From contig JABSRU010000012.1 of NCBI GenBank assembly GCA_013214965.1, forward strand, positions 1-39,468: a DNA stretch of 39,468 bases, given 5' to 3'. The DNA comes from Gammaproteobacteria bacterium (lineage in GTDB: Bacteria > Pseudomonadota > Gammaproteobacteria > Enterobacterales > Psychrobiaceae). Below are positions 7,681 through 15,972 of the stretch, in pieces (the first letter of the stretch is position 1; each line of letters opens with the position of its first letter). Made by a program: the position numbers and the translations under genes. The notes beneath the pieces were generated by a model. The model had not been told where the DNA came from. It did not search any database and was given only the letters and a program-made list of their open reading frames with translations.

Positions 7681-8112
7681 TTAATCAAAAAAATCTTTAA
7701 ACCAAGCCCATACACCAAAAGAAAAATTAGGGAATATATCGATACCAAGAGCCGATTTAATCAAATACAGCACCAACACGCCAAGCACAGAACAAAATAG
7801 CAAAAAAACAGTAGCGAAAGATGCATGCATCAATAGCCCCAATCGCCTTTCTCGGCGAGTTAATTCACGACGATTTCGCCCAGCGACAAAGACATAATAA
7901 TATCGATAACGAAAAAATTTAACCGTACTTCGAACATCAATGGCATGGCTACCCCACGTTCGCGCACTAATGGCTATCTTAATATTGGCCAGTTGTTCCT
8001 CGGTAAAACTGTCTTGAACCTCTTTAGGCATTCTATCCAACAATTTACGTAAACCAGTGTCTTTAGTCAGTTTATTACGAAGCCTTGCGTTTTCTTGAGC
8101 TAGCGTTTCCAT
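7681..8112 (-). CDS. Uncharacterised membrane protein of the exopolysaccharide locus
   Basis: A 143-residue protein of unknown function. Residues 1-50 are charged and helical with a METLAQENARLRNKL start that could form a short coiled coil. Next comes a conserved-looking ARTWGSHAIDVRSTVKFF segment and a very basic GRNRRELTRRERR stretch. One strong membrane helix or hairpin follows at about residues 92-120, then a short aromatic tail. The basic stretch before the helix suggests an inner-membrane protein with a cytosolic N-terminal part. It is the last gene of the export block, 24 bases after vpsP, so a role in polysaccharide production is inferred from position only. Its stop codon touches a mobile repeat. 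Confidence 0.8.
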   Translation of the reverse strand: METLAQENARLRNKLTKDTGLRKLLDRMPKEVQDSFTEEQLANIKIAISARTWGSHAIDVRSTVKFFRYRYYYVFVAGRNRRELTRRERRLGLLMHASFATVFLLFCSVLGVLVLYLIKSALGIDIFPNFSFGVWAWFKDFFD

Positions 8113-8136
8113 AAATATAAGTCCTTTTATACCATA

Positions 8137-8832
8137 TTATTTATTGGCGCAATATTTCATAAAATAGTTATGCTGACGATACTTAGCGTAAGCATCGTCA
8201 GTTAGCATTTCATCGCATAAAACACTTTCTTTATCTAAATCTTTAGCAAATTTTAACAATTCCAACAGCACCTTAGACTCCTGCGCTGATTTTCCCAATT
8301 GCTCAAACATCGAATTCACTTCATCTTCAGTCAAAACCTCCCAATAAAACAGATAGACTTTAACCACTGCAACAGTCACTGCATTCATGTATGGACCTGC
8401 AATTTGTGCCTGTCCAATATAATGCTTGGTTTCGTCATTTAAGCCATAAATACTGTTACTCAACATAACCAAATCAACCCAAGGTTCTGGCCATAAAGGC
8501 CTGAGAGATGTTGCCAATAAATACCAGTTTTTGACATCCTCTAACGTCATATCTAGTTCATAACCCATTGAAATTCCCCAATGAGTAATCCGACCAACCA
8601 TATGAGCATAATGAGGATGACCGGGATCTAATTGCTGCGCCTTCACCACGGCAGTAAGCGCATCAACATAATCTTGATCACTAACTTCTGCCCCTTTTTC
8701 ATTCCATTGTTGCAAAGCAAAGTCAGCTTGATAATACCAAGCACTGGCAGTGCCGCGCACCCAAGATTGATAAAGACCATAACAACATAATGCTGCCAAG
8801 AAGAACGCAGTAACATTACGAAAGAATCGCAT
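8137..8832 (-). CDS. VpsP-like polysaccharide biosynthesis protein
   Basis: A membrane-anchored protein resembling the VpsP family encoded in vibrio and alteromonad exopolysaccharide loci; the biochemical role is unknown. The N-terminal helix (FFRNVTAFFLAALCCYGLY) is a signal anchor. The body has a TPR-like look, with AVVKAQQLDPGHPHYAHMVGR near residue 70 and WYLLATSLRPLWPEPW near 105. The frame extends to an ATG at 8865, but those extra 11 codons lie wholly in a mobile repeat. I therefore start at ATG 8832, giving 231 residues. A second repeat copy lies in frame inside the gene (8399-8424) and encodes YIGQAQI. Confidence 0.75.
   Translation of the reverse strand: MRFFRNVTAFFLAALCCYGLYQSWVRGTASAWYYQADFALQQWNEKGAEVSDQDYVDALTAVVKAQQLDPGHPHYAHMVGRITHWGISMGYELDMTLEDVKNWYLLATSLRPLWPEPWVDLVMLSNSIYGLNDETKHYIGQAQIAGPYMNAVTVAVVKVYLFYWEVLTEDEVNSMFEQLGKSAQESKVLLELLKFAKDLDKESVLCDEMLTDDAYAKYRQHNYFMKYCANK
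8399..8424 (-). repeat. GGACAGRCAC repeat, copy 4, inside the vpsP-like gene
   Basis: The minus strand carries TATATTGGACAGGCACAAAT in frame, translated as YIGQAQI in the context KHYIGQAQIAGPYM. It has the same reading frame as copy 7 in the phosphatase gene. Confidence 0.8.
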
Positions 8833-8861
8833 TTTTGTGCCTGTCCAATAATAAGGGAGGG
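8832..8861 (-). repeat. GGACAGRCAC repeat, copy 5
   Basis: The minus strand runs CCCTCCCTTATTATTGGACA and on into GGCACAAAAA. It lies immediately before the preferred start codon of the vpsP-like gene and repeats copy 6 with a 36-base period. Confidence 0.8.
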
Positions 8862-8867
8862 TCATTA

Positions 8868-8897
8868 AATTTATGCCTGTCCAATAATAAGGAGGGG
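8868..8897 (-). repeat. GGACAGRCAC repeat, copy 6, forming the end of the phosphatase gene
   Basis: The minus strand runs CCCCTCCTTATTATTGGACA and on into GGCATAAATT. In the phosphatase frame it encodes PLLIIGQA and then TAA, so the C-terminus and the stop codon of that gene come from the repeat. Confidence 0.8.
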
Positions 8898-9599
8898 ATT
8901 AGTGTGGAACAAAGATTGTGCTGTAGCCTCACCGTGAAGTTCAGTGACTTTGGCGCGCGCTTCGCTAAGCACTGGTGGACGGCGTTTGATGTTGTGTGCG
9001 TCAGTCGCAACCACGTCAATAATGCCCTGCGCTAAGTAATCTAGCGCTAGCACTTGGCATTGCTCGCCAAACTTGCCAGTGATCGAACCTGCCGTTAATT
9101 GCAACATGCAGCCTAGGCGCACAAACGGTTTAATCTTATTTGGCGATTTTAGCAAATCTCGGTTTCTTTCAGGGTGCGCAATAATCGGAATGATATTTTG
9201 ACTAATTAAATACTTAATCAGCATATCACTACCCGGCGGAATATGACTGTGGGGAAACTCCAACAGCATATAATTTTTGCGGCAAATTTGTGCCTGTCCA
9301 ATATAGAGAGGGAGGGAGTGGTTGTCGACCAACTGTAGTATGAGTGCGTCGAGGCGGACTTCGGCGGCGAAGCTTAGTTTTACTTTGATGCCGCGTTCGA
9401 TAACTGCGGCTTCAAAAATCGCGAATTCACGTTCGATAACCGATTTAAAGTTTTCGAAGCGGCCAAAATGCAAATGAGGCGTCAGCACCACATGCGTAAT
9501 GCCGTCATCGACGGCCATTTGCAGTAGTGTTAACGCCTCATCCATATCTTGGGCACCATCGTCGATGCCTGGTAAAAGATGACAATGAATATCAATCAT
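8871..9599 (-). CDS. PHP-domain tyrosine-protein phosphatase (CpsB/YwqE type)
   Basis: Metal-dependent phosphatase of the PHP fold that dephosphorylates BY-kinases such as the Wzc-like protein encoded just upstream. Metal ligands are seen in MIDIHCHLLPGIDDGA at the N-terminus, LTPHLHFG near residue 40, IPIIAHPERNRD near 140 and VVATDAHNIKRRPP near 195. The 242 residues are normal for the family. Two mobile-repeat copies lie inside the frame: copy 7 gives LPLYIGQAQICRKN near residue 100, and copy 6 provides the last residues IIGQA and the stop. None of the metal-binding motifs is touched, so the enzyme may still work. It replaces the low-molecular-weight phosphatase found in many such loci. 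Confidence 0.88.
   Translation of the reverse strand: MIDIHCHLLPGIDDGAQDMDEALTLLQMAVDDGITHVVLTPHLHFGRFENFKSVIEREFAIFEAAVIERGIKVKLSFAAEVRLDALILQLVDNHSLPLYIGQAQICRKNYMLLEFPHSHIPPGSDMLIKYLISQNIIPIIAHPERNRDLLKSPNKIKPFVRLGCMLQLTAGSITGKFGEQCQVLALDYLAQGIIDVVATDAHNIKRRPPVLSEARAKVTELHGEATAQSLFHTNPLLIIGQA
9283..9316 (-). repeat. GGACAGRCAC repeat, copy 7, inside the phosphatase gene
   Basis: The minus strand reads CCCTCCCTCTCTATATTGGA and continues CAGGCACAAATTTG. It is translated as part of LPLYIGQAQIC in the PHP phosphatase, between the metal-binding motifs. Confidence 0.8.
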
Positions 9600-9612
9600 A
9601 TCAATGCCTATA

Positions 9613-11832
9613 TTAACTGTCTTTGCTTGCTACATCGTCGCCATAAGAATAATCATTATAGTAACCGTGGTAATAATCACTTTGATCCATCTTCTTGGTA
9701 TCAATTTGATTTAACACAACCCCAGCTATCTTAACATTGGTTTGCAACAAGCGCCCTAAGCCACTTTGCACCACACCAATGCGAGTATCATCACTCTTAA
9801 CCACATAAATCACCGTATCAACATGCTGAGCTATCACCAACGAATCACTCACGGCTTGAATCGGTGCAGTATCAATCACCACACGATCATAAGTCTTTTT
9901 AAGCGCCGCTAAAATTTCAACAAAACATTTAGACGCCAGCAACTCCAACGGATTCGGTGGCAATTGCCCACAAGGCATCACCGTTAAACCCGACTCTTCA
10001 TCATGATAAATACAATCTTCAAATTTCTCAGTGCCCGCAATATAATTGGCCAACCCAGGATGATAAGGCGGAATATCAAAACGCTTACACAAACTTGGCT
10101 TGCGCATATCGCCATCAATCAAAATAGTTTTATCCATTTGAGCCAACGCAAACGCTAAGTTACAAGCAATAGTCGTTTTACCCTCACCTGGCAACGACGA
10201 CGTCACCTCAATTAATTTAGCATCGCTATTCAACTGAGTTAACACAAAGCTAGTACGCAAGGTTCGCACCGACTCAGCGAATTTTTTGCCATCGGCAGAA
10301 AAGTAATGATGCAAGTCCATCGGTGCACCCTTCTTACCAGCCACCAAGGGCAACATCCCTAACATCCGTTGCGATAACTTATTCTCAACATCACGAGCCG
10401 ACTTAAACGTATCGTTCAACGCTTCAATCACAAAAGCAAACACCACACCTAAGCCCAACGATGCAACAAAAGCCAAAATCACAATCAACGGTTTGTTTGG
10501 TTTCGACGGACGACTAGGTCTATAGGCACGGTCAGTAAAACGTGCAACCGCTGAATCAAAATCGCTGGTTACTTCAGTCTCTTTAGAACGCGAGAAGAAC
10601 GTGTCATAAATTTTACGATTGGTTTTCACTTCACGCATTAACTTACGATATTCATATTCTTTACCGGTAACCATTTGAAATTGTGCTTTAATCCGCACTA
10701 ATTCACGCTCTAGCGCCTCAACATTACTAGTATTAGTCTTTAATTCTTTTTCAACGCCAGTTATCAAACGGCGAATTTGAGTCGACAGGTTTTTCTTCAC
10801 TGTTACTAACTCAGCTTGAGCCGCAATCATTTTAGGATGCTTAGGACCATAAACCTGTGATAGTTCCGACACCTTTAATTCAACAGTAATCAGTGTTTGC
10901 TTAACATCTTGAATCACTTTATGAGAGGTAATTTCAGTAATCGATTCAAGCATCGCAATATTGTCACGACCGTATTCGTTAATCACCCGGACAATGCTTT
11001 GTAACTTGTTTTTCTCGTTACGCGCCACCACTAATTGCTGTGAAGTTTGTTCTAGTTCTTTAGACACCAAACCCAACACGCCTTCAACATCGATCAAGTT
11101 TTCGCGTTCGCGATAAACCTGCAATTTCGACTCCGACGCATCCAAACGAATTCGTAAATCAGACAACCGGGTGGTTAACCACCCCGCCGCTTTTTGAGTC
11201 AAACCCATTTTCGCGGTTAAGTGCTGCTCAATATAAACCTCACCTACCGTATTCGCTACCAACGCCGCTAATTTAGGATCAGCACTCTCATAGGTAATTT
11301 TCACCAACTGAGTTTTACGCACCGGACTAATCGTTAAACGCTTAGCAAAAACATCAACCAGCGCTTGCAACTCAAACTCTTGCTGCTCAGCAGCTGACAA
11401 AACCATCGGAACTTTTTTAGGAATAAACGGAATAGCCGCTTTAAGTTCAGCAATCATCGAAGGTTTAGCTTCAAAATCAGGATGATCTTTCAAATTAAGC
11501 TTAATCACCACCGCTTCAGCAATTTTGCGCGACTTTAAAATTTCAAACTGGGTTAAATAATATTCTTTACGATTAGAATCCAGGCCATAAATTTCATCAA
11601 AAGAAACCGCTTTAGCCTGCTGTGCCTCAATCAATAACACCGCCGTTGCACGATATTTAGGGGTTAGATTTAACGCCACTACCGCCGCCAAACACGCCAC
11701 CACAACCGCCAAAAAAGCAATGCGCCATTTGTACTTATTAATCACCGAAAAATATTGTCGCAAATCGATAACTTCTTCAGTTTTAGGCGCGTTATTGTTA
11801 GTGCCTATCTCAAATTTTTCCATAATCGTCAT
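9613..11832 (-). CDS. Wzc-like polysaccharide co-polymerase / BY-kinase (VpsO-like)
   Basis: Inner-membrane chain-length regulator fused to a bacterial tyrosine kinase. An N-terminal helix lies at about residues 34-54 (WRIAFLAVVVACLAAVVAL). It is followed by the Wzz domain, a long coiled-coil GNVR-type periplasmic region (about 220-420) and a second helix near 455. The kinase domain has Walker A SSLPGEGKTTIACN near 545, Walker A' ILIDGDMRKPS and Walker B VVIDTAPI. The C-terminus ends in a tyrosine cluster, DYYHGYYNDYSYGDD, the site of autophosphorylation in this family. ATG at 11832 follows AAAGG and directly abuts the stop of the export gene. The PHP phosphatase downstream is its likely partner. 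Confidence 0.95.
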   Translation of the reverse strand: MTIMEKFEIGTNNNAPKTEEVIDLRQYFSVINKYKWRIAFLAVVVACLAAVVALNLTPKYRATAVLLIEAQQAKAVSFDEIYGLDSNRKEYYLTQFEILKSRKIAEAVVIKLNLKDHPDFEAKPSMIAELKAAIPFIPKKVPMVLSAAEQQEFELQALVDVFAKRLTISPVRKTQLVKITYESADPKLAALVANTVGEVYIEQHLTAKMGLTQKAAGWLTTRLSDLRIRLDASESKLQVYRERENLIDVEGVLGLVSKELEQTSQQLVVARNEKNKLQSIVRVINEYGRDNIAMLESITEITSHKVIQDVKQTLITVELKVSELSQVYGPKHPKMIAAQAELVTVKKNLSTQIRRLITGVEKELKTNTSNVEALERELVRIKAQFQMVTGKEYEYRKLMREVKTNRKIYDTFFSRSKETEVTSDFDSAVARFTDRAYRPSRPSKPNKPLIVILAFVASLGLGVVFAFVIEALNDTFKSARDVENKLSQRMLGMLPLVAGKKGAPMDLHHYFSADGKKFAESVRTLRTSFVLTQLNSDAKLIEVTSSLPGEGKTTIACNLAFALAQMDKTILIDGDMRKPSLCKRFDIPPYHPGLANYIAGTEKFEDCIYHDEESGLTVMPCGQLPPNPLELLASKCFVEILAALKKTYDRVVIDTAPIQAVSDSLVIAQHVDTVIYVVKSDDTRIGVVQSGLGRLLQTNVKIAGVVLNQIDTKKMDQSDYYHGYYNDYSYGDDVASKDS

Positions 11833-12357
11833 TTAAAAAAACCTTTGTTCAATGGTAATCGTATCACCAGCGTCAATGCTGTGTGCTAAAGAAGCTTTAA
11901 GCTGATTATTTTTATTACCCTCTTTAAACAAAAATATTTTACTTTTAGAAGCGCGTTCGGTTAAGCCGCCAGCCAATGCCACAGCTTGATTCACCGTCAT
12001 ACCCGGTTGATAAGGATAACCCCCTGGTTTTTTCACTTCACCGTGAATATAAAAAGGACGATATTCCACCACATTCACATAAACATTAGGATTAACCAAA
12101 TAGTCACCTTTTAAGCCCTTGCTCACTCGCTGCTCTAACTGTTTAATCGTTAGACCAACCACGGTAATTTCACCCAAAAATGGATAATTAATCTTGCCGC
12201 TATTGCCAAGCAATGTCTCAATCGACAAGTCATCTTGACCAAACACAGTAATGGCAATTTTGTCGCCGGCTCCAATGGTATAATCGCCCTTAGCAAACGC
12301 CATCGACGACATAACCACCAAAACACTCAATAACACACTATAAAAAATTTTCACCAA
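11833..12357 (-). CDS. Polysaccharide export protein, short Wza/VpsN-like
   Basis: Periplasmic polysaccharide-export protein with a signal peptide (cleavage near SMAFA, residue 22), the Poly_export domain (DYTIGAGDKIAITVFGQDDL onward) and one SLBB domain (YIHGEVKKPGGYPYQPGMTV). At 174 residues it is less than half the length of E. coli Wza. It lacks the lipobox Cys and the C-terminal amphipathic helix that forms the outer-membrane pore. The outer-membrane channel is therefore probably provided by the beta-barrel protein encoded just upstream. It lies between the barrel gene and the wzc-like gene, with no gap before the latter. Confidence 0.92.
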   Translation of the reverse strand: MVKIFYSVLLSVLVVMSSMAFAKGDYTIGAGDKIAITVFGQDDLSIETLLGNSGKINYPFLGEITVVGLTIKQLEQRVSKGLKGDYLVNPNVYVNVVEYRPFYIHGEVKKPGGYPYQPGMTVNQAVALAGGLTERASKSKIFLFKEGNKNNQLKASLAHSIDAGDTITIEQRFF

Positions 12358-12384
12358 TTATCCTTAAAATAAATCTTATACCAA

Positions 12385-13593
12385 CTACAAAGTCACAACC
12401 AAACTGACACCAATGGTATTCTTGTCATACACAATAAAACTGTCGGTCGAGTCTTGATCATAAGACTCAACATATATCTTCGCATCTAGCCAGCGTCTAA
12501 CCGCATAGGATGCCGACACACTAAATTTAGTACTGTCGTCGCGTCGATTAAGTTGGCCACCAACATAATCTTGCTTAATAAAATCACTACTCACTTGGGT
12601 ACTAAACAAACTACTCCAATGATGGACCCAATGCACGCCAACACTACTTTCTTTAACGTAATCGCCTTCGACATTAGGATCTTTAGCTTGGCGTGCCGTG
12701 TTAAAACTGACCTTTGAATAACTAAGGGGTTGCCAATCAATTTCACCAAACCAACTTAAGCCACTAAAATTCTCACGACTTTGGTCACTAAATGATTTGC
12801 GCTGATAACCCAGTTTAAACGTGCCCGATGTTAACGCGGTTGCTTGCCACTTAACCCCTGCCAATGCCGACAAATCGTTAGAGTCACGAGACGCTTGACC
12901 TGCTTCAATCAAGTTATAACGAATGACGTTACGCTTAAATTCAACAAAGGCATCGGTTCTGGAATGGGTGGTGTAATAAAAGGTAGTGCCTAACAATAAT
13001 GAGTCGGTGTTGCGACTCTGAGTCAAGGTTTTAAAATTAGAATAGTTTTTACGGCCATAATTAACCACCGCGCCGACCGAAAATTGTGAACTGGCCAAGC
13101 CATAACGATAATTTAAGCCAGCAAGTTGTTGGTTATATTTAAGTGGCTCAGCAATCAGGTTATCAATACTTGCTCGCTCGGTCATTCCGGTACCACGGTC
13201 CTCAGTTAACCACTTTGACTGCAACAACAGATCAAATTTAGATGTTTCACTGGTGCTAAAGTGGCTTTTAAGCCCTAAGTGATGATGTAAATAATCGTCA
13301 TCACTGCTGCTAAAATAATGAGCCGACTCAGCACCCACCGTCAACTTGTGCTGATTAGTACCACGGTCCAGCATAAAATCAACCTGTGGTGCCAACACAA
13401 ACACCGCACTACTTTGCTCATTCGTGGGCTGGTTTAAAATATTGTCATCAACATACAAGCGGCTATCTAACTGTGGGCGAATCAACAGCCCCGACTCAGT
13501 CAAATAACCAGAAGGAGTCACCGCCAACACGTCACCGCTCACACTACTTGCCACCACCATCACAACGGCGGCAACATAACACGATGCTTTCAT
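12385..13593 (-). CDS. Outer-membrane beta-barrel protein of the exopolysaccharide locus (VpsM/EpsL-like)
   Basis: A secreted protein of about 402 residues with alternating amphipathic strands throughout, ending in the C-terminal aromatic/hydrophobic strand GVSLVVTL expected for outer-membrane insertion. It resembles the VpsM/EpsL beta-barrel group found beside short Wza proteins. ATG at 13593 is chosen over 13617 because AAGGGAG lies 8 bases upstream and the signal peptide then starts properly (MKASCYVAAVVMVVASSVSG). Likely role: polysaccharide passage across the outer membrane. This is inferred from fold and context, since no motif proves it. Confidence 0.82.
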   Translation of the reverse strand: MKASCYVAAVVMVVASSVSGDVLAVTPSGYLTESGLLIRPQLDSRLYVDDNILNQPTNEQSSAVFVLAPQVDFMLDRGTNQHKLTVGAESAHYFSSSDDDYLHHHLGLKSHFSTSETSKFDLLLQSKWLTEDRGTGMTERASIDNLIAEPLKYNQQLAGLNYRYGLASSQFSVGAVVNYGRKNYSNFKTLTQSRNTDSLLLGTTFYYTTHSRTDAFVEFKRNVIRYNLIEAGQASRDSNDLSALAGVKWQATALTSGTFKLGYQRKSFSDQSRENFSGLSWFGEIDWQPLSYSKVSFNTARQAKDPNVEGDYVKESSVGVHWVHHWSSLFSTQVSSDFIKQDYVGGQLNRRDDSTKFSVSASYAVRRWLDAKIYVESYDQDSTDSFIVYDKNTIGVSLVVTL

Positions 13594-13620
13594 TAACCAA
13601 CTCCCTTTGACAACCAAACG

Positions 13621-15027
13621 CTAATATGCATTTTTATTTACAAACCCTTTAAAAATGGTCATGAAAATAATTTTAATATCAAACCAAACCGACCAATGTT
13701 TAATATATTGTAGATCAAATTCGACCCGTTTTTCCATTTTATACAAAGTGTCTGTTTCACCGCGCCAGCCATTAATTTGTGCCCAACCGGTAATGCCCGG
13801 TTTAACCTTGTGGCGCAACATATAAAACTGCACCTGGCTGCGATATTCTTCGTTGTGGGCAACCGCATGGGGTCTTGGGCCAACAATCGACATGCTACCA
13901 CCGAGCACATTAAAAAACTGTGGTAATTCATCAAGCGACGTTCGGCGTAAAAAGCCACCAAAAGGCGTAATCCGAACATCACTTTTAGTGGCTTGCACCA
14001 CTACATCGCTGTTTTCCATCACGGTCATCGACCTAAACTTCCACACCTCAATTTCTTCGCCGCGCAAACCATAACGACGCTGCTTAAACAACACCGGACC
14101 TTTCGAGGTTAGCTTAATGCCCGCAGCAATAAACAACATTGGCACCAAAATTAACGCTAAGATCAAAGTGCCAACTACCACATCTTCAGAACGCTTTAGC
14201 CATTGCTTAGCGCCTAAATAAGGTGATTCAAACACACTTAAAGTATCAATTTCGCCAACATGACCTATGCGGGCATGGACCAAGTTCGACATCAAAAAAT
14301 CAGGAATAATATGAACATCAACGGTGGTGTCACCCACCAAACGTAAAATATCTGCAATGCGACGATCCGCTTTTAAAGGCAGCGCAATAAACAAGGTGTC
14401 TAACTCGCCATCGCGGGCCATTTTGATAGCCGCTTGAACCTTGCCTTTAATTTTATTAGAGAGATCGCCAAAAGCGCGATCCGGATGACGATCTTCATAA
14501 ATCCCCATCATTTTAAAGCCAAGTTCATCACGAGACATAATCTCACCCAGCAATGATTCGCCCACTTCGGTGGCACCAACAATCGCCACTTTCTTAATGT
14601 TGTGACCCGCCCGACGGCGCGACTTAATATATTGCCTCTGTGCCGCACGCCACAACAGGCTGCCAAGCAAGGTACTGACAAACCATAGCACCATGATCAC
14701 GCGCGAAAAGCTTTCACTTTCTTTAAACAGAAATGACAATGCCAACAACGCAAAAAATGAAACACAAATACAGCCCCAGCTAATCAGCACCATTTGCGAT
14801 AATCGACCGACTCGCCATGAGCGATACAAAGCCATTGATTCAGCCATATACAAAAAAATCACCGACACGGTTAATGCAGCCACCAAATATTCACGGTCAA
14901 TACTGGTGCCATAAAACATCGCAACAAAGGGTAACGAACAAATGAGTACCGACAAATCGATTAAACGGTAAAGAAAAGAATAACTATTGGCATGAGAATT
15001 CGGGGAAAAGGTTTTGGTGTTCCGCAT
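13621..15027 (-). CDS. Undecaprenyl-phosphate glucose phosphotransferase (WcaJ/VpsL-like)
   Basis: Initiating enzyme that transfers a sugar 1-phosphate, most likely glucose-1-P from UDP-glucose, to undecaprenyl phosphate. Four N-terminal helices (about residues 17-125) are followed by a CoA-binding-like nucleotide fold (KKVAIVGATEVGESLL). Then comes a further helix near 285 and the catalytic bacterial-sugar-transferase domain with KQRRYGLRGEEIEVWKFRSM, RRTSLDELPQFFNVL, SIVGPRPHAV and KPGITGWAQINGWRG. The 468 residues are full length. ATG at 15027 follows GGAG. A promoter and an upstream terminator make it the probable first gene of the export transcript. GalU would supply UDP-glucose. Confidence 0.95.
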   Translation of the reverse strand: MRNTKTFSPNSHANSYSFLYRLIDLSVLICSLPFVAMFYGTSIDREYLVAALTVSVIFLYMAESMALYRSWRVGRLSQMVLISWGCICVSFFALLALSFLFKESESFSRVIMVLWFVSTLLGSLLWRAAQRQYIKSRRRAGHNIKKVAIVGATEVGESLLGEIMSRDELGFKMMGIYEDRHPDRAFGDLSNKIKGKVQAAIKMARDGELDTLFIALPLKADRRIADILRLVGDTTVDVHIIPDFLMSNLVHARIGHVGEIDTLSVFESPYLGAKQWLKRSEDVVVGTLILALILVPMLFIAAGIKLTSKGPVLFKQRRYGLRGEEIEVWKFRSMTVMENSDVVVQATKSDVRITPFGGFLRRTSLDELPQFFNVLGGSMSIVGPRPHAVAHNEEYRSQVQFYMLRHKVKPGITGWAQINGWRGETDTLYKMEKRVEFDLQYIKHWSVWFDIKIIFMTIFKGFVNKNAY

Positions 15028-15054
15028 GACAAATCTCCATATAACACAAACAAC

Positions 15055-15083
15055 ATTACAAACTAAATGCTGAATAATTCCAA
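15055..15083 (-). promoter_or_regulatory. Predicted promoter for the export sub-operon
   Basis: On the minus strand TTGGAA (15083-15078), a 17-base spacer and TGTAAT (15060-15055) lie about 28 bases before the start of the phosphotransferase gene. They come directly after a terminator-like hairpin, which makes a separate transcription unit plausible. Confidence 0.42.
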
Positions 15084-15102
15084 GTTTTTAAAAATAAACA
15101 AT

Positions 15103-15125
15103 GCCCCAACCTAACAGGCTGGAGC
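15103..15125 (-). terminator. Rho-independent terminator after the PEP-CTERM gene
   Basis: On the minus strand GCTCCAGCCT, loop GTT, then AGGTTGGGGC forms a 10-bp stem with two G-T pairs, followed by ATTGTTTATTTTT. It lies 37 bases after the PEP-CTERM stop codon and separates that gene from the export core. Confidence 0.7.
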
Positions 15126-15161
15126 ACATTGTCTTAATTACACAGCAAAACAACTAACTGC

Positions 15162-15806
15162 TTATTTAAGTTTCAGTTTTCTACGACGAGCAACAACACC
15201 TAAAGCGGTTAACAACAACAAAGCAGTTGTTGGCTCTGGTACAGTAGTAAAATTAACTTCTGTTCTATTGTCCCAATCGCCTTCAAAAAATGAAGCAACG
15301 GTCCAGTCGCCAGCAGCAAATGTGCCTAAGGTATCTTTAAAGTAACTAGTGTTTACCCAAAAATCATAACCTGTAATATTAGCATTATTAGCTTGGTCCG
15401 CTTCAATTTGATCCCAGCTAATCCAGTTGCTCCAACTTGCTGCAACGTTGCTGTTAGCATCATAAAGTTCAACCACCCAACGCAGATCATTAATTAACCA
15501 AAAGTCAGAACCCCAACTACTCCAGTCATAACCATTACCGTTATTAACGGCGTCATCTGTCGCCCAAGCTAACTCAGGAAATGAAACACGAGTCGCAAAA
15601 CGAATGTCATCATTTACCGAAAATACAGTTTGAGATGCAGGAGAATCGCCAGTTTGCTGGCTAAGTGGCGTGCGCCAACCGTAACCTTCTCCGACATAAG
15701 CATGCACACCCGGAGCGTTATCGGGATTACTCGATTGCATAACAATACCAGAATGTGCAAAAAACGCACTCGACAGTAACCCTAAACCAATCACTAGATG
15801 CTTCAT
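15162..15806 (-). CDS. PEP-CTERM sorting-signal protein, unknown function
   Basis: A 214-residue secreted protein. The signal peptide is MKHLVIGLGLLSSAFFAHSG. The C-terminus shows the exosortase sorting signal: VPEPTT near residue 189, a hydrophobic segment (ALLLLTALGVV) and a basic tail ARRRKLKLK. The mature part is acidic and rich in Trp, Asn and Asp, with no domain I recognise. In PEP-CTERM systems the exosortase (EpsH/XrtA) is often encoded with exopolysaccharide genes, but none is in this window. RBS GAGGAAG supports the start. It sits between the WecG-like and phosphotransferase genes and is followed by its own terminator. It may be a matrix-associated surface protein. Confidence 0.88.
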   Translation of the reverse strand: MKHLVIGLGLLSSAFFAHSGIVMQSSNPDNAPGVHAYVGEGYGWRTPLSQQTGDSPASQTVFSVNDDIRFATRVSFPELAWATDDAVNNGNGYDWSSWGSDFWLINDLRWVVELYDANSNVAASWSNWISWDQIEADQANNANITGYDFWVNTSYFKDTLGTFAAGDWTVASFFEGDWDNRTEVNFTTVPEPTTALLLLTALGVVARRRKLKLK

Positions 15807-15972
15807 AACTTCCTCTTTAAGTCTGTTGTTGAAATAAATTTTTAATGTAAATTAACCCTTAACGTAGACAGTTTAGTAGCCCAGTCAAAAAGCTCAAGTT
15901 ATATCTGTAATTTAATGTAATTACAGCTTTTTTTACTACCACCGACACTCAACTAATACTTTATTCTTAGCT

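Noticed and set aside
8835-9035. Plus-strand frame starting in the repeats with AAGGAGGGG
   Set aside because: The Shine-Dalgarno-like string is part of the mobile repeat, and the frame is antisense to the phosphatase gene with no recognisable product.
6364-9316. Seven short repeats as a degenerate CRISPR array
   Set aside because: Spacing is irregular (31 to over 1000 bases), orientation changes, copies lie inside genes, and no cas genes are present.
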